From Gracilimonas sp. (GTDB lineage Bacteria > Bacteroidota > Rhodothermia > Balneolales > Balneolaceae), in assembly GCA_022450045.1 (NCBI GenBank), contig JAKURD010000016.1:1-64000 (forward strand): DNA of 64,000 nucleotides, written 5' to 3'. The notes under the pieces were generated by a model. It was given only the letters and a program-made list of their open reading frames with translations. It made no database searches and was not told the origin of the DNA. The position numbers and the translations under genes are program-made. Positions 17,311-24,896 of this stretch are shown here, piece by piece (the stretch's first letter is position 1; every line of letters starts with the position of its first letter).

Positions 17311-18381
17311 ATGAAACGACAAATGATTCTAAAATTACTTTCCTGTTTACTTATTACTGTAATACTGTTTACTGGCTGCAAAAGTGAGAAGGAAACGCCG
17401 GATACTCCCGACCTGGACAGTGTGGAAATACGCCCCGAAGTGGTCTTTGATGTGGCGGATGACGAGCCGCTTCAGTTCTTTATCGAGAGTCGGGGGGTGG
17501 TTCAGCCGCTGCAGAGAATTCAGATCACCCCAAGAATTGGCGGATTTGTAGAGCAGCATAATATTGTGGAAGGGAGGTTGGTGCAAGAAGGAGAAATCCT
17601 GCTGAAGCTGGACGATGAGGAGTGGGTAAATCAGGAGCGCAGTGCGTATAACGAATATCAGCGGGCCAAGAATGAATTTGATATTGAATCGCGATTGCGA
17701 AATGCAAACGGAAGCGAGAATCAGGACCAAAGTTTATTGCGTATCACCACCGGACTTGCAGAAGCGGAACTGGCTTGGGAGCGTGCAAAATTAAACGTAA
17801 GCTATGCTATCTTGAAGGCTCCGTTCACAGGTAGAATTTCAGCCAAAGAAGTAGTCTCCCGGGGCGCATATGTTACAGGAGGGGCCGATCTGGGTTCTCT
17901 GATCGATGCCGCCACCGTCCGTATTCGTTTTGATGTACTGGAATCCGAGATCGATAATCTGGATGAAGGAATGGCGGTTGAGCTGTCCGACCCGGGTGGA
18001 ACGCAATATGAAGGTGAGATCATCGCCATTTCCCCGGAAGTCAATCCCGATACCAAAACCGGTCAGGTATTGGTGGAAGTAGAGAACAACGAATATGACT
18101 TAAAAACCGGTATGACCGTAGATGGGCGCGTGTTCGTACGCAGCCAGGAAGCCAAAGTACGCATGCCGCGCGAGGCTCTTTTAGAACGTGATGGCAGAAC
18201 GCTGGTTTTCAGGTTGCTGAATAATGAAGAGGTAGAATGGATCTATGTTGACCCGGTTGCCATGAATTCCAATTGGGTACTGATCGATCACCCCGAAATT
18301 GAACCCGGCGATACTCTTGCCGTTGACCAGCATTTTAGTATAAGCCATCAGCAGAAAGTGGTTCCACTATTTGTTAATTAA
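17311..18381 (+). CDS. RND efflux periplasmic adaptor (membrane fusion lipoprotein)
   Basis: The 356-residue protein has a lipoprotein signal ending LFTGC (Cys23), then a barrel-sandwich (lipoyl-like) domain split by an alpha-hairpin (RIGGFVEQHNIVEGRLVQEGEILLKLD; hairpin about 105-160; APFTGRISAKEVVSRGAYV), a beta-barrel domain (SLIDAATVRIRFDVLESEI...) and a membrane-proximal domain (MPREALLERDGRTLVF). It should bridge the two RND permeases to an outer-membrane channel; no TolC-like gene is in the operon. It sits between the two permease genes with AT-rich repeat spacers on each side. Confidence 0.93.
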   Translation: MKRQMILKLLSCLLITVILFTGCKSEKETPDTPDLDSVEIRPEVVFDVADDEPLQFFIESRGVVQPLQRIQITPRIGGFVEQHNIVEGRLVQEGEILLKLDDEEWVNQERSAYNEYQRAKNEFDIESRLRNANGSENQDQSLLRITTGLAEAELAWERAKLNVSYAILKAPFTGRISAKEVVSRGAYVTGGADLGSLIDAATVRIRFDVLESEIDNLDEGMAVELSDPGGTQYEGEIIAISPEVNPDTKTGQVLVEVENNEYDLKTGMTVDGRVFVRSQEAKVRMPREALLERDGRTLVFRLLNNEEVEWIYVDPVAMNSNWVLIDHPEIEPGDTLAVDQHFSISHQQKVVPLFVN

Positions 18382-18387
18382 AAATTA

Positions 18388-18440
18388 AAAATTCAAAATG
18401 AAGAATTGCAAAGAACTCATTTTGAATTTTAAATTTTAAA
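18388..18440. repeat. AT-rich inverted repeat, second RND spacer
   Basis: AAATTCAAAATGA and TCATTTTGAATTT are near-perfect inverted arms, and TTAAATTTTAAATTTT-type sequence follows. It shares the ATTCAAAATGAA word with the spacer at 17162. Confidence 0.45.
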
Positions 18441-18452
18441 TTTTGAATTCTC

Positions 18453-21400
18453 GTGCGCGAGCTACTAAACCGCAAATATCTCATTTCCTTTTTCTACATC
18501 ATCGTGTGTGTGATCGGGGTGGTGGTATGGCGCATGTTACCTATTGAAAGTACGCCAGAGCTGAATCTTCCATCGGTCACTGTGAATTATAACTGGGGAA
18601 GTACCACGCCGGAGATTATGGAGCAGGAGATCACCCGGAAAGTAGAGCGGGAAGCAAACCGCCTGCGCGATGTAACCGATATTCGCTCTATCACTCAGGA
18701 GGGCCTTACTACGGTTACTATCACCTTTAGGAAAGATGCCCCCGTTGATTATCGGGTATTAGAACTCCGGGAATACCTGTTTTCACTGGATGAGAATCTG
18801 CCCGAAAACATCTCTCCGCCAACCATCAACCGAAGGGTGCCGGAGGAGCTGGATGATCAGCAGACGTTCATCGTATATACGCTGAATGGTGATATGCAGC
18901 CGAGACAATTGCTGGAATATGCGCGTCAGAATATCCGGCCCAAGTTGCTGGCCATTGAGGGGCTTGCAGAAGTAGCCATCCGTGGGGTTCGGGACCCGGC
19001 TTTGATGATCGAGTTTGATATTGATCAGGTGGAAAAATACAACCTGTCTCCACTACAGATCCTGAGGCAGGTACGGGAGCAGTTGAGCTGGCGTTCGGCC
19101 GGATTCGTAGAGCAGGGGATTTCGAGGTACAGCCTTATCATTCCACCAAAATTCAACAGTATTGCTGTCATCGCGGGGCTTAAAATTAAGCTTCCAGATT
19201 CTATGATACAACTTACACTGGATGATTTCGCAAATATATCTATTCGGGATTATCCTGCCAAAACCATCAAACGAATAAACGGCAACCCTGCTCTTTCCAT
19301 AGAGTTTGTGAAAGAATCGGGAGCAGATGCTTTCACCCTGGCGGAAAATGTACTGGCGGAAATGGAAGAGATAAAGGCTCAGCCTCCCGAAAGCCTTTCT
19401 CTGATGCTTACCGTAGATTCTACCGAAGAACTTCGGCAGCAATTTGAGGACCTTCAATTGCAGGCTATTTTTAGTGGGATCCTGGTATTTTTGGTAGTAA
19501 TCTTATTCATCCGAAAGATCCGGGCTCCGGTTGTAATTATTGGGAGTGTGGTATTTTCGGTTTTACTGAGTTTGATCGTGCTGTATTTGTTGGATTATAG
19601 CTTGAATATCATCACGCTTGCCGGACTTACCGTAGCACTTGGTATGCTGATCGATAATGCCGTGGTGGTTTTTGAGCATTTGAATCCGGGGCTTCCTCCT
19701 GAAAAAGAACAACGGCTTACTCACATTACCAATGAGATAGGAAAAGCTGTGGTTCCGGTATTGGGAAGTACGTTTACGACCGTGGGGATCTTTATTCCGC
19801 TGCTATTTGCCCTTGATGAACTCCGCATTTTTCTTGTCCCGTTGGCCGTAGCGCTAACGGTGACCCTGGTTTGCTCGGTACTCATTGCCTTCACTTGGAT
19901 TCCATACGCATTGGTATGGCTGACTCCCGCCGGCTTTGACAAGAAAAAGCAGGGTAAGATGAGCCAATTTGCAGAACGATTGTTGATGCGAAGTTTTCTG
20001 CTAAAATCAAAACTCCGATGGGTGTTGCCGGTGATTTTGATCGGGGTGATAGGGATTCCATTGTTTGCTATTGAGGAACCGGATTGGGATTCTGAAGAAG
20101 GAACAGCGTGGCCGGAGTTCACCCAGGTATATTTTGATAACCGGGATGCTATTGACGGATGGATCGGAGGACTCACCAAAAAGTTCAGTGATGAAACGTA
20201 TTTCGGAAGTCCATGGAGCCGGAATAATGAAGAGAGCATCAATGTGTATATCCGTTCCCCTCAGGGAACACCGCTTTCGGAGATCGATAAAATTGTGAAG
20301 AATTACGAGACTATTGCCAAACCCTATGAAGAGGCTTTTAAATATTATGAGGCTAATCTTTCAGAAGACTTTGGAGCACGTATTCGCTTTGTGGTAGATC
20401 CGGAATATCTTACTCGATCTGATCCCTATTTTTTTTACGGGGAAGCCATGTATCTGGGAGCCAGAACCGGGAATGTAGCTACTTCGGTATCAGGGTTGAA
20501 TATTCAAGGAATCAGTACCGGATTTGGAGGCAGTTATTCCAATCAAAGCATCCGGTTGAGGGGGTACTCATACGATGAGTTACTGAATCTGGCTAAGGAT
20601 CTCAAACGGCGGTTGAAAACGAGTCGCCGCGTGCAGGAAGTAGATATCAATACATCCTATTATTCTCGTCGAGATGATTTTCAGCAATACAAACTTCGTC
20701 TGGATGAAGAAAAAATACTGGCAAAAGATCTGGACCGCAGGGAAGTTATTTCAACCCTGCTGCTGGATCTGAATCCTGAAAATACCGTAGGCCGTGTGGA
20801 ATTTGGTGGACAGGAAATGTATCTGATCGGGAGGAGTGAACGCGAGAAATCTTTCGAAGAAGATATGATGAACCGCACCAGAACGTTTGGGGACGTTAAT
20901 TTCAACATATCCACTATCGGTGAAATTATACAGGAAGGCGGGTTGAATGAAATTCGCCGAACCAATCAGTCATATGAGCGTACGGTAAGCGTGGATTATC
21001 TCGGGAATTACCAAATGGCACGTGATTACATTGAAGGGGTGATCGAGACTACTCCTGTTCCGGTGGGAGCAAGCATTGAATTCAGCAGGGGTTTCTTCGG
21101 CTTTGGAAATGATGACAGCTCCCTGAACTTCTTCTTTGTGGCCCTGCTTAGTTTACTTAGCGTCTGGATGATCGTCTCGGCTCTGCTGGAAAGCGTGAAA
21201 TATCCTATTTTTGTGATCCTGGCCGTTCCATACAGCCTGATCGGCATCATGCTGGGGACGTTAGCCAACGACCTTGCCTTTGATCGCGGCGCTATTGCGG
21301 GTTCATTGTTGTGTATCGGGGTGGTGGTGAATAATGCCATTCTTGTCTATCACCAAAAACAATTGGAAAATGGAAACGGAATATTCGGCTTACGCTGTTG

Positions 21401-21596
21401 GATGAAAGTCTATAAAAAACGAATCCGGGCTATCCTGATCACCACCGTTACTACCATCACCGGACTGCTCCCCATGATGCTGTTCGGCAATAACGAGTTC
21501 TGGGAAAATTTAGCGATCGTGGTTATTTGGGGACTCTCGGTGAGTACGATCTTGCTATTGATAATGACCGGTTTGAGGGTGAAAAGTGATAGTTGA
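18453..21596 (+). CDS. RND-family efflux permease 2
   Basis: The 1,047-residue protein is a second RND transporter, paralogous to but clearly diverged from permease 1. It starts at GTG 18453 (RELLNRKYLISFFYIIV) and shows LPIESTPELNLPSVTV after span 1, the TM4 segment ALGMLIDNAVVVFEHLN with a single Asp, and the TM10 segment CIGVVVNNAILVYHQKQ. One adaptor with two different permeases recalls MdtABC-type systems, where the permeases form heterotrimers (known for MdtBC; inferred here). Codon and base usage match permease 1, not the AT-rich cassettes. Confidence 0.93.
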   Translation: MRELLNRKYLISFFYIIVCVIGVVVWRMLPIESTPELNLPSVTVNYNWGSTTPEIMEQEITRKVEREANRLRDVTDIRSITQEGLTTVTITFRKDAPVDYRVLELREYLFSLDENLPENISPPTINRRVPEELDDQQTFIVYTLNGDMQPRQLLEYARQNIRPKLLAIEGLAEVAIRGVRDPALMIEFDIDQVEKYNLSPLQILRQVREQLSWRSAGFVEQGISRYSLIIPPKFNSIAVIAGLKIKLPDSMIQLTLDDFANISIRDYPAKTIKRINGNPALSIEFVKESGADAFTLAENVLAEMEEIKAQPPESLSLMLTVDSTEELRQQFEDLQLQAIFSGILVFLVVILFIRKIRAPVVIIGSVVFSVLLSLIVLYLLDYSLNIITLAGLTVALGMLIDNAVVVFEHLNPGLPPEKEQRLTHITNEIGKAVVPVLGSTFTTVGIFIPLLFALDELRIFLVPLAVALTVTLVCSVLIAFTWIPYALVWLTPAGFDKKKQGKMSQFAERLLMRSFLLKSKLRWVLPVILIGVIGIPLFAIEEPDWDSEEGTAWPEFTQVYFDNRDAIDGWIGGLTKKFSDETYFGSPWSRNNEESINVYIRSPQGTPLSEIDKIVKNYETIAKPYEEAFKYYEANLSEDFGARIRFVVDPEYLTRSDPYFFYGEAMYLGARTGNVATSVSGLNIQGISTGFGGSYSNQSIRLRGYSYDELLNLAKDLKRRLKTSRRVQEVDINTSYYSRRDDFQQYKLRLDEEKILAKDLDRREVISTLLLDLNPENTVGRVEFGGQEMYLIGRSEREKSFEEDMMNRTRTFGDVNFNISTIGEIIQEGGLNEIRRTNQSYERTVSVDYLGNYQMARDYIEGVIETTPVPVGASIEFSRGFFGFGNDDSSLNFFFVALLSLLSVWMIVSALLESVKYPIFVILAVPYSLIGIMLGTLANDLAFDRGAIAGSLLCIGVVVNNAILVYHQKQLENGNGIFGLRCWMKVYKKRIRAILITTVTTITGLLPMMLFGNNEFWENLAIVVIWGLSVSTILLLIMTGLRVKSDS

Positions 21597-21628
21597 AAAT
21601 TGATAGGTTGATGGAGTTCAGATTTTAG

Positions 21629-21983
21629 CCTTTCGTCCTCGTTCCGAAGGTCTATCCTCGTAACGCAGTCCCGGAGGCTCCAGCTTCCAGTAAAATTAGA
21701 ATGAGAGGGATGTCAATTAATTTCTGAAAACACCCGCAAAGCCCAACCTCCGGAAACCATCAATGCTACTGTTACCTGCGGGGCGGAGGTTTTACTTTTT
21801 GGTACCCGCCCTTAAGGACGAGGCTGTGTTCGGTGTTCCCGCTGGGATCTTCTCCAATGAGATCATGGCTATCCCTAAATCCTGAAAATCATGGTTCAAA
21901 CTGGAAACATAGCTTTCCGACTATCAAGTGATAAAAGGGCCATAAAATTAGGAGTATGAGGCGGAGACTCAATAGGGCATTCC
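21629..21983 (+). repeat. Left ~355-bp direct repeat of cassette B
   Basis: It matches 24022-24540 in order. Shared landmarks are TCCTCGTTCCGAA, CCCGCAAAGCCCAA, an identical 27-base block at 21781-21807 and 24331-24357, TTCCCGCTGGGATC, AAATCATGGTTCAAA, CTGGAAACA and a final CTCAATAGG. The copies are diverged, so the duplication is not recent. Confidence 0.75.
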
Positions 21984-22056
21984 GGAGCGGAATAAAGAAA
22001 CAAGTTCAAGGTGGTAATGAAGTGATAGGTAATTTTTAGAATTGATTTGCAATTAG

Positions 22057-22072
22057 TATATATATATATATA
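22057..22072. repeat. (TA)8 dinucleotide tract upstream of peptide gene
   Basis: Eight uninterrupted TA units lie about 95 bases before the peptide start. A TTTG at 22046-22049 just upstream could serve as a -33 box, which would put the tract in promoter spacer. No clear TAnnTTTG is seen after it. Confidence 0.4.
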
Positions 22073-22167
22073 TTAAAATTAGTTGCATAGACTTATGCAT
22101 CCGATGTTAATAATGAAAAAAAGTGAGGCATTATTATCATGAATTGCTAATTAAACAGGAGAAAACA

Positions 22168-22366
22168 ATGAAAATTCTTAAAGCTCTACTTCCTTTAATT
22201 GTCGGCATTTTCATAATGCTGGGAACACTGACAATATTTAATTAATACTCAGGAAGCTGACGCAAGATCTCATAGAAATTGCGTTTATGACCCAGTTGAA
22301 TATGATTGTTATGAAACAAGTGTATTTAATTGTATCTGTTTCGATGTGGAACCTGAGACTAAATAA
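22168..22366 (+). pseudogene. Small four-cysteine peptide gene, frameshifted (NVEALA-like)
   Basis: ATG 22168, with a good AGGAG RBS, opens MKILKALLPLIVGIFIMLGT, a signal sequence that stops at TAA 22243 after 25 residues. The +1 frame then continues NTQEADARSHRNC to a TAA at 22364, with four cysteines in the remaining ~30 residues. Removing one unit of the tandem TAAT-TAAT at 22239-22246 joins the two parts into a 64-residue secreted peptide. It would have the same architecture as the cassette A peptide: signal, N..EA.A motif, four Cys. Either it is a recent pseudogene or it is switched by slipped-strand mispairing. Confidence 0.65.
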
Positions 22367-22386
22367 TTATATTCAAATCTAAAAAG

Positions 22387-22417
22387 AAAAAGAGACAGAT
22401 AAATTTCCGTCTCTTTT
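22387..22417 (+). terminator. Terminator-like hairpin after the peptide gene
   Basis: AAAAGAGAC and GTCTCTTTT pair over 9 bp around a 13-base loop, 20 bases after the peptide stop and before the propeller gene. The T run is short, so termination may be partial. Confidence 0.6.
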
Positions 22418-22441
22418 CTATTAATTGAAATCTACTAAGTA

Positions 22442-23515
22442 ATGAAAATTTATTTAAAAAGTATTGTTTTTTTAGTGTTGCTGGTTTCTTGTTCTGAAAA
22501 AGAAACCAACTCAACTGAAAATGAAGTAATAAGTATAAATCACCTTAAATCAGTTGTGTTAAAGCAATCTAAACCATTATTTGGAAAGTTTTATGAACGT
22601 TTTAAGATAACCGGTGATGGTGAATATTGGATTTTTGTTGACAGAATGAGAGATAAAATCTTTGTTTTTGATAAAGAAGGGCAATACATAAATACAATAA
22701 GTGAATCAGGCAGAGGCCCGAGAGGGATAGTCAGTATTGATGGATTTGATGTCAATGAAAATAATGAAGTTTTTATATATGATGCTTCACAAAGAATGCT
22801 GAAAATTTATACGCTTAATGACGAACTCATAAGCTCAAATAATTTTTTAGAGAAAGTTAACTTTGGTACAACACCCTTAGAAATGTTGTGGCATGAAGGC
22901 AAAGTTCTAACTTCAATTATTGAAAATGAGTTTATGTTTGAACCTCAAAATTCTAAAATATTAGCATTAATTAAAACTGATGGAGAGATTGATACTGTTT
23001 TTGGCAGGTTCGATCCCTTTGCAGAACATGACAATACGTATTCGTTTTTCAATAATATTATAATAGATGATAGTAGTAATGTAGTTTTTACAAGTCTCTC
23101 TTCTTCACCCTTTATTCAGGTATTTGATCTTAATCGTTTTTCAAAAGAATCATATATAGGGGCAAAGAATAGCACTTTTAAAGTCCCGGAAAAGGAAATA
23201 AGTGCTAATTTATCAATTGATGAGGTAAATAGAAGATCTGTAAATACATCACATGCAGCTAATCTTTTTTTAACAGATGATTATATAGTGCAACACATAC
23301 AAACTCTTACTGAAGAATGGTTCCTGACTACGGATTATTCATCTAAAGCAAACAGCCTGATATTCTATGATCGTATAACTGGAGACATTGTTCAGGAATT
23401 GCCGGTTAACCACTCTCTTGGATCTGTAAGAGATAATAAATTGTATTTTATTCAAGATTTTAATCCTGACAACTATACCATAGGGATTTATGAAATCGTC
23501 ACTGATCAAAAATAA
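22442..23515 (+). CDS. Six-bladed beta-propeller lipoprotein
   Basis: The 357-residue protein begins with a lipoprotein signal ending LLVSC (Cys17). Propeller repeats follow: KIFVFDKEGQYINTI, then the hallmark SGRGPRGIVSIDGF (about 96-109) and NNEVFIYDASQRMLKIY. It is the counterpart of the cassette A propeller but lipid-anchored. The family commonly neighbours small NVEALA-type peptides in Bacteroidota; its ligand is unknown. The gene overlaps the next by 26 bases, so the two are translated together. The region is AT-rich like cassette A and unlike the RND operon. Confidence 0.82.
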   Translation: MKIYLKSIVFLVLLVSCSEKETNSTENEVISINHLKSVVLKQSKPLFGKFYERFKITGDGEYWIFVDRMRDKIFVFDKEGQYINTISESGRGPRGIVSIDGFDVNENNEVFIYDASQRMLKIYTLNDELISSNNFLEKVNFGTTPLEMLWHEGKVLTSIIENEFMFEPQNSKILALIKTDGEIDTVFGRFDPFAEHDNTYSFFNNIIIDDSSNVVFTSLSSSPFIQVFDLNRFSKESYIGAKNSTFKVPEKEISANLSIDEVNRRSVNTSHAANLFLTDDYIVQHIQTLTEEWFLTTDYSSKANSLIFYDRITGDIVQELPVNHSLGSVRDNKLYFIQDFNPDNYTIGIYEIVTDQK

Positions 23516-23975
23516 CCTGGTTTTACTATGTTTGTGTGTTCTTTTCTCTGGGTGTAAGCCCAGTTCAAATGAGATGTACCTCAATAAAACTGAAGATGAT
23601 TGGAAAGCCTATCTTTCGGAGATTTCAGGAAAGCAAGAACCATCTTTGAAGAATACGGTTTTATTGGTTTTAAAGAGCAGTGAGTGTTCTCCGGCACTCA
23701 ACGAATTGAAAAGTTGGAATGCGCTTGATGAAACTAATTCAGAGGTAAGGGTAAAGATAGTCATTGTAGAACGATATGCAACGACTACAAAAGTTTTATT
23801 GGAACAAGAAGGGATAAATCTGCCAATGTATCAGGACTCTATAGCACTTGTTTTGAGGAAAGAGTTATTGCCAGCTACCCCGATAAAGGTTTTTATTGAT
23901 GATAAGGGAAATGTAAAAAGGTTGGCTGCAATAGATTCAAGAACAAAAATAGAAGATTTTCTCACTTTTAACTGA
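23490..23975 (+). CDS. Thioredoxin-fold-like lipoprotein
   Basis: The 161-residue protein has a lipobox LFSGC (Cys22). It then shows a pattern like a thioredoxin fold: strand NTVLLVLKSSEC (Cys66 where CxxC would start, but with only one Cys), helix SPALNELKSWN, strand VRVKIVIVE, and LLPATPIKVFIDDKGNVKR with a probable cis-proline before the last strands. Lacking the second Cys, it is unlikely to be a normal oxidoreductase. It might bind or form mixed disulfides with the cysteine-rich peptide (inference). It overlaps the propeller gene upstream and is followed by a repeat with a strong terminator. Confidence 0.65.
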   Translation: MKSSLIKNNLVLLCLCVLFSGCKPSSNEMYLNKTEDDWKAYLSEISGKQEPSLKNTVLLVLKSSECSPALNELKSWNALDETNSEVRVKIVIVERYATTTKVLLEQEGINLPMYQDSIALVLRKELLPATPIKVFIDDKGNVKRLAAIDSRTKIEDFLTFN

Positions 23976-24039
23976 TTGGAAATTCAGCTTCTTGACAATC
24001 CCTTAACCAAAGGGTTTCCTTGTCCTCGTTCCGAAAGTC

Positions 24040-24198
24040 CCAGCCTGTGTGAAAACTCAGTACTTATGAATGGACTCATTAATTTATTAGGAAAAACCCT
24101 CCAAGGATTCTAAATCCTTGGAGGGTTTGCTAAAGTGAACTGTTTTCCCTGATAAACTTAGCACTACTTTTTAAGCATAATATTTTTCACACAGGCTG
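24040..24198. mobile_element. MITE-like insertion with 15-bp terminal inverted repeats
   Basis: CAGCCTGTGTGAAAA at 24040-24054 and its exact reverse complement at 24184-24198 bound 159 bp without a coding frame. The element splits the right direct repeat of cassette B; the left repeat lacks it. TCC occurs on both outer sides, a possible 3-bp target duplication. It contains a strong terminator. Confidence 0.6.
24094..24128. terminator. Perfect 16-bp terminator stem inside the MITE-like element
   Basis: AAACCCTCCAAGGATT and AATCCTTGGAGGGTTT pair perfectly around CTA. A-rich sequence on one side and T-rich on the other would allow termination in either direction. It is the only clear terminator after the thioredoxin-fold gene. 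Confidence 0.75.
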
Positions 24199-24896
24199 TC
24201 CATCTTCCCATCTTCGAACGCTGCCCCGGAAGCTGCATATTCCCGAGAAATGAGAATGAGAGGCATCCAAAAAATTCTATAAACCCGCAAAGCCCAATTA
24301 CCAACAGCCAACAAAGCACGGGTACCCACCGGGCGGAGGTTTTACTTTTTGGTACCCATTTATCCCGCCCTGAAGGATGAGGGTGTGTTCGGGGTTCCCG
24401 CTGGGATCGTTTCAAAAAATCACGGCCATTCTTAAATCCTGCAAATCATGGTTCAAAAACTGGAAACAAAGTTTCCACTATCACCTGACCAGCGGGTTTC
24501 CTGGTTATGATTTAGGAGTATGAGAGAGAACCTCAATAGGTTATACCAAAGCGAGGCACCGGAACCAGAAGGAAAATACATGTGCCGAGGTTAGCAAAAC
24601 CCTAACCCTGTCCTTTTCCCTGCGGCACGTTTGAATAATTTTCCAAGCCATTCCATCACCACAGGATAAGGGGACGCCTTTGGGAGAGTTTTTGCAGGAA
24701 GTAGAATTTGGGTGATACGGTTGTTTATTTTGGTTCGCTGGCAAATGAAAAACCCAATTTCACCAAAGCGTCTCCTTCCTTGGTCCCGCTCAGCGGGATT
24801 AGGGAAGGAACAAGGATGGGCCTGTTGCCGGAACAAGGAGAAGTGGGATTAACCGATTAACGATCAGCGAATAACGAATCAACGAATCAACGAATC

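Larger units (their letters stand above)
21597..22167. other. Non-coding region before cassette B
   Basis: It holds the left direct repeat (21629-21983), a (TA)8 tract (22057-22072), and the leader of the peptide gene with a strong RBS (AGGAG at 22157-22161). No gene is supported. Confidence 0.6.
24022..24540 (+). repeat. Right direct repeat of cassette B (interrupted)
   Basis: Homologous to 21629-21983. The first ~18 bases (24022-24039) are separated from the rest (24199-24540) by an inserted element bounded by inverted CAGCCTGTGTGAAAA. Confidence 0.72.
23976..24896. other. Non-coding repeat-rich region after cassette B
   Basis: It contains the right direct repeat of cassette B, interrupted by a ~159-bp element with 15-bp inverted ends, a perfect 16-bp terminator stem, and three tandem AACGAATC units at 24873-24896 touching the menE stop. 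Several frames exist but none has an RBS or a family. Confidence 0.6.

Noticed and set aside
24164..24836. Several 67-83-codon minus-strand frames near the cassette B right repeat
   Set aside because: They overlap repeats and a terminator and differ from the equivalent frames in the left repeat copy, so they are not conserved coding sequence.
24873..24896. Three tandem AACGAATC units, considered as iterons or a CRISPR remnant
   Set aside because: Only three 8-base units without spacers, touching the menE stop; no origin features or cas genes nearby.
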